Assembly (NCBI GenBank): GCA_029721515.1
Contig: CM056550.1
Span: forward strand, 17,421,119 to 17,485,118
Source of the DNA: Synanceia verrucosa
Lineage: Eukaryota > Chordata > Actinopteri > Perciformes > Synanceiidae
Direction of reading: 5' to 3'
Length of the DNA stretch: 64,000 bases
Shown here piece after piece: positions 59,501 through 64,000 of this stretch. Both the position numbers and the translations under genes were made by a program. A model generated the notes under the pieces. It had not been told where the DNA came from, ran no database searches, and worked only from the letters and a program-made list of their open reading frames with translations. The stretch's first letter is position 1. Each line of letters opens with the position of its first letter.

Positions 59501-62179
59501 GTCCTGAAAAATGACAAAACCCCAATCAGTGATTCAGAAGAAGTCCTTTAATATCAGCTGGATAGAAGTCTGATAATGAAACCAGTTAATAATCACTGTG
59601 GAGGAAAATAAGCCAATAAATTCTCAAAACTCTGCTCAAACTATTTAATCCTGCTGCTCTCTTTATTGTAGTTTGTTTTTATTTCCTTCCAGCTGTTTTT
59701 ATTTTGCCGTTAGTAACATTTTTCTGCTCTTGAGTTTTAGTTTCTATATTTTTCTACATAACTTTGCAGCATTGTGACAGGTTTATTTCTAGCAGTGTGT
59801 CGTGAACGTGGAGGCTTGTGGACCTGCTGTTAGTCCTGTGTTAGCACGTTTAGCTCCCATGGTTAGCTGTGAACTGTTAGCTCTAATGCTGCTGTGTGTT
59901 CGGCTCCTGCCGCTGCAGGACTGGGTCACTATAAGAGCCGTGCTGAGAAGCTCAGGACGGTGGACGGCAGCGTGGGAAGCAGCAGCAGCAGTGCTGTTCT
60001 GAACGCAGCCCGACTGGAGGGCCAGGTGTGCAAGACGGAGCGTCTGCATGGCCTCTCCACCCCCCTGCTGGGGCCCTACGACAAGAGCTACAGCCGCAAG
60101 AGACTCCGAGAGCAGTCACTGGAGAGGACCGACAGTGAGTCTGTGATGAGAACCAGGATCGTTCAGGTCTGTGGAGGCTCACACACTAAAACCTTGTCCT
60201 ACTCTGTCCTCCAGCCTCTCCGAAGCTCTTCCTGGACTCCAGCAGCCCCTGTCCATCTCTGGCCAACATGCACTCGTCCCTCCACAGCCCCCTCACCCGC
60301 CAGCTGTCCACGTCCTCAGAGAACTCCACGCCGCTTGGCCAGAGCATCCAGAGCACACCTGTAAGACACCTTTCACTTCCTCCAGTGACGGGTTAATTTA
60401 TTAATCATCAGTGATGAAGATGTCATAATGATGTCATATCTGATCCAGCAGCAGCCCATCAAGAGGCGACGAGGCGAGAGCTCGTTCGACATCAACAACA
60501 TCGTGATCCCCATGTCGGTGGCGGCCACCACCCGAGTGGAGAAGCTGCAGTACAAAGAGATCCTGACGCCCAGGTGAGAACACCTGCGTCATGTGTGGGC
60601 TGCTGGCTCATGAAGAAGAGAACGCTTCCTGTCTTCATGTTTCTGTTTGTTTGTTTAGGTGGCGATCTGTGGATGTTTTCTCTCAGCCAATCACTGAGGA
60701 GGAAGACGAGCGGGAGGTGAGCGCTGATTTTTATATTTGGTCTGCTCCCTCACCATTTAATACGCTTTTTATTAAAAAAACCAAAGACAGTTTGAACTGG
60801 AACATGGAGTGAAGGAAGAGAAGAGCGACACCTGCTGGTTAAAGCAGACTGATTATTTTTTATTTATAACTACAAAGAAAAGTTCTTTTTAAAGGGTTAA
60901 ATCTGATGGTTTTACACTTTATTTATTTGGGAGAAACCAAACCTCAAACAATAAGATGAAATTCATTGATTCGCTGGTTTCACTGCCATCTTTGATTCGT
61001 TGCTCTGTGAAATAGAATTTAATGATTTTTGTGTTTTATGTCGTATCTTTTTAAACTGAACCAGAGAATATTGGTAGTTTTCACTTTGAACGATGAACGT
61101 GCTGTCTTTTGAAGTGTTTGAAGTGAGCTCACTTCCTGTTGGCGTCCACAGGTGGAGGACCTGTCGGATGCTGCCTTCACTCAGCTCCACCAGCCTCATG
61201 AGGACCAGGAGAGGTCCCGCTGGACCTGGATGGCTCTGGCTCCTGCTAAGAGGAGGGGCAGCAGGTGGGTTCACTCCTCCTCTTCTCTCTGTTCTTCTGG
61301 CAGCAGGCTGAGCTCTAACCTGTCTCTCCGCTCGTCCCGCAGGTCCTATAAATCTGTGGACGGACGCACCACGCCGCTGCTGTGCGGGACCAACCCCCCC
61401 ACCCCCCAGCCGGCGTCCCCGGACCCCGGTCACTGCCCCACCCTCCACGACTACAGCCACGTACCGTCGCCCATGAGCCCCGCCAGCCCCGACACCACCT
61501 CCAACCCCCACACCCCCTGCTCCAGAGACTCCCACCGGCTGCTGAGCAGCGAGGACACCCGCTGCTCCACGCCGGACTTCACCTTCGAGGAGAGGGTACG
61601 TAGACCCTGAAGGTCCTGAGGGTCCTGACTCAGGTTCAGTTACACTTAAACTCAGTTCAAGACTTGAACTGATTCGAGGTCCTCAGGTCGTCTGGTCCAG
61701 TTCAGCCTCTCTGTTGTGTAAATATTAAGATGTCTTTTAAGGGGTCTGTTGCTATGGCAACAGTCTGTTCCAGCTGTTCGTCATTGTGTTAGCTAATTTA
61801 GCTCATTATTACAGCTCAGGTCTCTAAACCAAACTGCTCTTGGTCCTTTTTAACTCAATAATAATAATAGTAATAATTATTTCAGCTTCTCCATTAGGCA
61901 GCCGTCCTGTCCTACGTCACTAGTCTTTGTATAGAGATGCTGCAGATCTCAGACCAGTTTTCTGGGTGTTTGCAGACTGTGGCACCGTGGGAGCGCCGAG
62001 CCTTCCCCCTGCCAGAGGACCCGGAGCCGGAGCCAGAGAGCGACCCCGTCAGGCCCAGGATGCGCAGCATCTCTGGGGGTCGAGCGGCGGCGTACAGCCG
62101 GCTGGATTCAGACGACATGGAGCTACCGTGCGACGACGACGGCGGCCCCAAACACAAGGCGGCCTCCGCCCACCGATGA
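43604..62179 (+). CDS. kansl1: KAT8 regulatory NSL complex subunit 1
   Basis: Nuclear scaffold of the NSL complex, which carries the KAT8/MOF acetyltransferase (histone H4) and WDR5. Fourteen coding exons: 43604-45012, 55951-56092, 56194-56262, 57187-57296, 57957-58098, 58405-58570, 59013-59168, 59919-60134, 60215-60360, 60449-60573, 60659-60716, 61152-61264, 61343-61595, 61976-62179. They sum to 3309 bases (1102 residues plus TGA; human 1105). The start MAAMAPALTDAPAEAHHIRF equals human nearly exactly. Landmarks: a glutamine run near residues 73-80; coiled coil about 336-380 (RLQVVQAKQVERHLQQQLGG); WDR5-binding segment TCVAARTRPLVSC about 595-607; PEHE region from about 863 (SSFDINNIVIPMSVAATTRV); C-terminus HR as in human. 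The coding frame is intact throughout. kansl1a versus kansl1b cannot be told. Confidence 0.97.
48223..48579. mobile_element. Foldback/TIR non-autonomous element
   Basis: The left arm starts TTAAAGGTTCA and contains GTCACTGTATCCTG (48262-48275). The right arm contains its exact reverse complement CAGGATACAGTGAC (48531-48544) and ends TGAACCTTTAA. Arms of about 50 bases surround about 250 bases with no coding potential. Superfamily not assigned. Confidence 0.7.
52501..52534. repeat. TG microsatellite
   Basis: About 17 TG units in the kansl1 intron. Confidence 0.95.
53434..53500. repeat. TG then TA microsatellite
   Basis: About eleven GT units pass into about twenty TA units. Confidence 0.95.
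55190..55794. mobile_element. hAT-like MITE
   Basis: TAGAGCTGTGCGA at the left end and its exact reverse complement TCGCACAGCTCTA at the right end form 13-bp terminal repeats. The flanking 8-mers TGACCAAT and GGACCAAC agree at 6 of 8 positions, consistent with a decayed hAT target-site duplication. The 605-base interior has ATCG/CGATATATA-rich subterminal sequence and no transposase. Confidence 0.8.
55951..56092 (+). CDS. kansl1: kansl1 coding exon
   Basis: It encodes WKRAESRYTVERAAIISHWN, then WLQAHISDLEYRIRQQTDIY and RQIRASK, one of the most conserved blocks of the family. It follows an 11-kb intron. Confidence 0.96.
56194..56262 (+). CDS. kansl1: kansl1 coding exon (23 codons)
   Basis: It encodes GSVELGGVAAGGTEVKTEAG then NTQ. 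It is shorter than the human counterpart but keeps the EVKT block. Phase 0 on both sides, so skipping would keep the frame. Confidence 0.85.
56263..57186 (+). other. kansl1 intron
   Basis: Nothing recognisable beyond a T-rich run near 57.04-57.07 kb. Confidence 0.5.
57187..57296 (+). CDS. kansl1: kansl1 coding exon
   Basis: It encodes DVGSERLEHTGPAHIAATES, then GSWKGQNTQPVNGVLS. PVNGV is conserved with human; the rest is divergent. Confidence 0.88.
57297..57956 (+). other. kansl1 intron
   Basis: AT-rich, with an ACAACAATAACAATAATAAC low-complexity tract at its start. Nothing else is seen. Confidence 0.5.
57957..58098 (+). CDS. kansl1: kansl1 coding exon with WDR5-binding segment
   Basis: It encodes STCVAARTRPLVSCRRRRLI at about residues 594-613. 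Human TCVAARTRPVLSCKKRRL is the reported WDR5 'Win-site' ligand. The central Arg (about residue 600) is kept. Confidence 0.95.
58405..58570 (+). CDS. kansl1: kansl1 coding exon, cysteine-rich
   Basis: It encodes AQRSSCLQCNCRVNPSCVMC then GGWPTPREEPQFEQPTMERL and SRLDLGVHPILSFPD. The CNCRVNPSC-x2-C spacing parallels human PGCDVNPSCALC. Confidence 0.94.
58571..59012 (+). other. kansl1 intron
   Basis: No recognisable feature apart from a GATAAGATGAGACAAGA tract near 58.86 kb. Confidence 0.5.
59013..59168 (+). CDS. kansl1: kansl1 coding exon
   Basis: It encodes LRLQQVMKSQWQTKSLDRSK then PLKKLSLKHKLSSSKEKHKF, matching human [20 protein letters not shown]. Confidence 0.94.
59169..59918 (+). other. 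kansl1 intron
   Basis: Nothing recognisable. Ordinary AT-rich intron. Confidence 0.5.
59919..60134 (+). CDS. kansl1: kansl1 coding exon
   Basis: It encodes LGHYKSRAEKLRTVDGSVGS, a Ser run, KTERLHGLSTPLLGPYDKSY and RKRLREQSLERTD. MRLRDHSSER in human matches the last block. Confidence 0.9.
60215..60360 (+). CDS. kansl1: kansl1 coding exon
   Basis: It encodes SPKLFLDSSSPCPSLANMHS then SLHSPLTRQLSTSSENSTPL. HSPL-RQLSTSS is shared with human. Confidence 0.93.
60449..60573 (+). CDS. kansl1: kansl1 coding exon: start of PEHE region
   Basis: It encodes QQPIKRRRGESSFDINNIVI then PMSVAATTRVEKLQYKEILT, nearly identical to human. The acceptor runs into CAGCAG (ccagcagcag), so the first Gln residues may be variably included. 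Confidence 0.96.
60659..60716 (+). CDS. kansl1: kansl1 coding exon (PEHE region)
   Basis: It encodes WRSVDVFSQPITEEEDERE. The WR-VD start matches human WREVDLQSL. Confidence 0.93.
61152..61264 (+). CDS. kansl1: kansl1 coding exon (PEHE region)
   Basis: It encodes [20 protein letters not shown] then RSRWTWMALAPAKRRGS. Human [20 protein letters not shown] and RRGSR align. It is followed by a 78-base intron. Confidence 0.95.
61265..61342 (+). other. kansl1: kansl1 78-base in-frame intron
   Basis: Donor gtgggt, acceptor ctcgtcccgcag. The length is a multiple of three and there is no in-frame stop, so retention would add 26 Ser-rich residues. An internal ggcagcag offers alternative acceptors. 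Confidence 0.8.
61343..61595 (+). CDS. kansl1: kansl1 coding exon
   Basis: It encodes SYKSVDGRTTPLLCGTNPPT, then PQPASPDPG, DYSHVPSPMSPASPD and SSEDTRCSTPDFTFEER. It joins the preceding Arg to give RGSRSYKSVDGRTTP, as in human RGSRSYRSSDGRTTP. Confidence 0.96.
61976..62179 (+). CDS. kansl1: kansl1 last coding exon
   Basis: It encodes TVAPWERRAFPLPEDPEPEP and ends KHKAASAHR then TGA. Human VQPWERRTFPL and the final HR align. Confidence 0.95.
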   Translation, partial: TVAPWERRAFPLPEDPEPEPESDPVRPRMRSISGGRAAAYSRLDSDDMELPCDDDGGPKHKAASAHR

Positions 62180-63560
62180 ATGACTGAGCAGCTCCTGACC
62201 CCTGACCCCCCCAGCTCCTCTGGCATTAACAAGCAGAACCTCAGCAGAAGAAGATATTAAATGGGTTCCTGTTGTTTGATATTCAAACATCAGTCTAATA
62301 CTTTCACAGTTTTTAGTGAACATTATGGAGATAGAAGCCTTTCCCTACACTTGTTTTTGTCACAGGAAAAAAAGGATAAATGTAAAAAACATTTAAAAAA
62401 AAAAGTATAAAACAACACGTTACAAAAATGTTTTCTGTAGTAGGCTAAACAATGTACATGGGGGCTTAGTGGTGTTTCATACGTGGCGTGTACACTCGTA
62501 GCGCACTATGTAGCGGACTCCTCAAAATATGGCCAAAGGGTGTTTTCTATTGACTAGTTTGCTTGTAATTCCCATGTACATTTTTAGTGGAGTGACAAAT
62601 TACAAAAACAGAAACCCCCTTCCAAATAAACAGGTACATTTGAGATGTGGTTCCTTCTCCTTCCTCTAGAGGTCGCCTGAAATCACCAGAGCACTTCTCC
62701 AACTGCCAAGTCCACTTTTGTTGGTTTTGCTTTGTTTTTGTTTTTTTCATTCCTGGTGTTTTTTTTCTGTCTGTTCCTGTTAACACTTTATCTGTGTTTC
62801 TGAATAGTAAATCATTCCTTTACAGTCTCTATTTTTTTTTTCCTTTATTTCTGGAGAGTGTCCGGTTCCCGTCCCACCTCCGCCGTCTTGGGTCAGCTCT
62901 TTTGGAGGGTGGCGGCGCAGAGAGGACCGGCGGTCTATTGAGCACTTGTCCTGCAGTAAAAAGCGCTGCTGCATGCCGACACAACATGCTAAAGTTAATC
63001 TTATCACGACGGCACACGGTAACCTTTCCCACTTTATAAAAAGAAAACCACAGCAGGGGACGATGGAGCCGTCTGCTGGTTTCACTCTGCGCTCAGTTTG
63101 CTGTATTCAGAAGTTAAATTGTGGTCAAATAAAGTGGATTTGCCCTCTTCGCTCTGGTTCTCTTCACATTTCTGATGTAGCCGCTCTCAGCTAGAAGCCA
63201 CCCTGAGCTCAGGTCCTTCAATCCAAGGGAAGATTTCTGCTGTGTCATGCTTTCACTCTGATCACATCTAGACTCTGGTGCAAGATGGATTTAGTTTTGT
63301 GTCATAACTGCACTCTTCTCCTCCACCTTTCCCTCCCTTAAAGTAACTAATTGCTATGCAAAAAAAACAATGGTTGTTTTCATTTCCCTCATCCTCTTTA
63401 GGCCACAGCCATTCAATCACTGTTTTTTTTTTTTTCTTTTGTAGTTTAAGCAAGATGTCCATGTACCTGTTCGATTGTTGCAGCAGTTAACCTAATCAAA
63501 AAGCAGAATTGTTTTCTTTTTTGTAAATAGTACCATTAAAACATTTATGTTTAACTTGGC
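62180..63560 (+). other. kansl1: kansl1 3' UTR
   Basis: It runs from the stop codon to an ATTAAA signal at 63535-63540, followed by a GT-rich GGCGTTGTGCTTCTGG. An earlier AATAAA at 63128-63133 is an alternative. No coding potential. Confidence 0.65.
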
Positions 63561-64000
63561 GTTGTGCTTCTGGCCTCCAGTCATTCAGTGTGGAGACGGT
63601 CTGAAATCACTTTTTAGACTTTAGATTTGTTTTGTGAAAATGATCCGTCTGCATAATTGTTTTTAAAGTGAGCTGGAGAAGCAGATTTTAGGATATAATC
63701 TGACTTATTTTAGAGACTCAAACACTCAAAATGAGGTAAACAGGAAGTGATTTCACACCGCTCTTGTTTGTGTTTGTGATCCTTTCACGACAACAGTGAC
63801 TTCATAGCATTTATTTTCAAATACACATATACAGCAACAAGAATCATGATAAACCAGTTATTGATCAGATGCACGGTAACGAGAACAACCACATTTCCAC
63901 AACCTGTACAGCGTCAGAAGTAAAAACCCCCAAAGAAATAAAAAGAAAAGGTGATGAGTTTTGTTACTGCAGGAAAACTTCTCAAAGACTCGAGGAACTT
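63561..64000. other. Flank downstream of kansl1
   Basis: No open frame of note. A minus-strand AATAAA (63810-63815) could be the polyadenylation signal of a convergent gene outside the window. Confidence 0.3.

Overview
The window is vertebrate, almost certainly teleost fish, nuclear DNA. It has GT..AG introns, multi-exon genes close to their human counterparts, and AT-rich non-coding DNA packed with microsatellites and with dispersed repeats typical of percomorph-type fish genomes. Two protein genes can be read exon by exon, both on the + strand. Every splice phase is consistent in both.

Region 1 (about 1-31,400) is the 3' three quarters of crhr1, the corticotropin-releasing hormone receptor 1, a class B G-protein-coupled receptor. 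Ten exons from 5354 to 31008 encode the last 334 residues: the end of the ligand-binding ectodomain, all seven membrane helices and the cytoplasmic tail. The signal peptide and first ectodomain exons lie upstream of the window. Its introns hold most of the repeats: a GATA/GGAT array, two TTC-loop palindromes, foldback elements, a hAT relic with an exact 8-bp target-site duplication, and a roughly 3-kb minisatellite of about 70 copies of a 42-bp unit.

Region 2 (about 31,400-43,500) separates the genes. It contains a CpG-rich promoter near 37.1 kb with paired CCAAT boxes and a GC box, an unexplained small spliced-looking exon at 37,787-37,869, a second possible small exon at 40,221-40,304, and a second promoter/5'-UTR region at 40.4-40.9 kb that is the likely kansl1 first exon.

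Region 3 (43,604-62,179, with a 3' UTR to about 63,560) is a complete kansl1, the NSL histone-acetyltransferase complex scaffold. Fourteen coding exons give 1102 codons, against 1105 residues in human. The WDR5-binding segment, the coiled coil and the PEHE region are all recognisable. The first coding exon (1.4 kb) and the rest are separated by an 11-kb intron. The last 440 bases look like flank, perhaps the 3' end of a convergent gene.

The two genes work in different processes (stress-hormone reception; chromatin acetylation), so the link is positional: CRHR1 and KANSL1 also flank the human 17q21.31 inversion region, but there MAPT lies between them and KANSL1 points the other way. I saw no convincing new biological system. 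The strongest leads are the unassigned exon(s) at 37.8/40.2 kb, the in-frame 78-base kansl1 intron, and the internal structure of the minisatellite.
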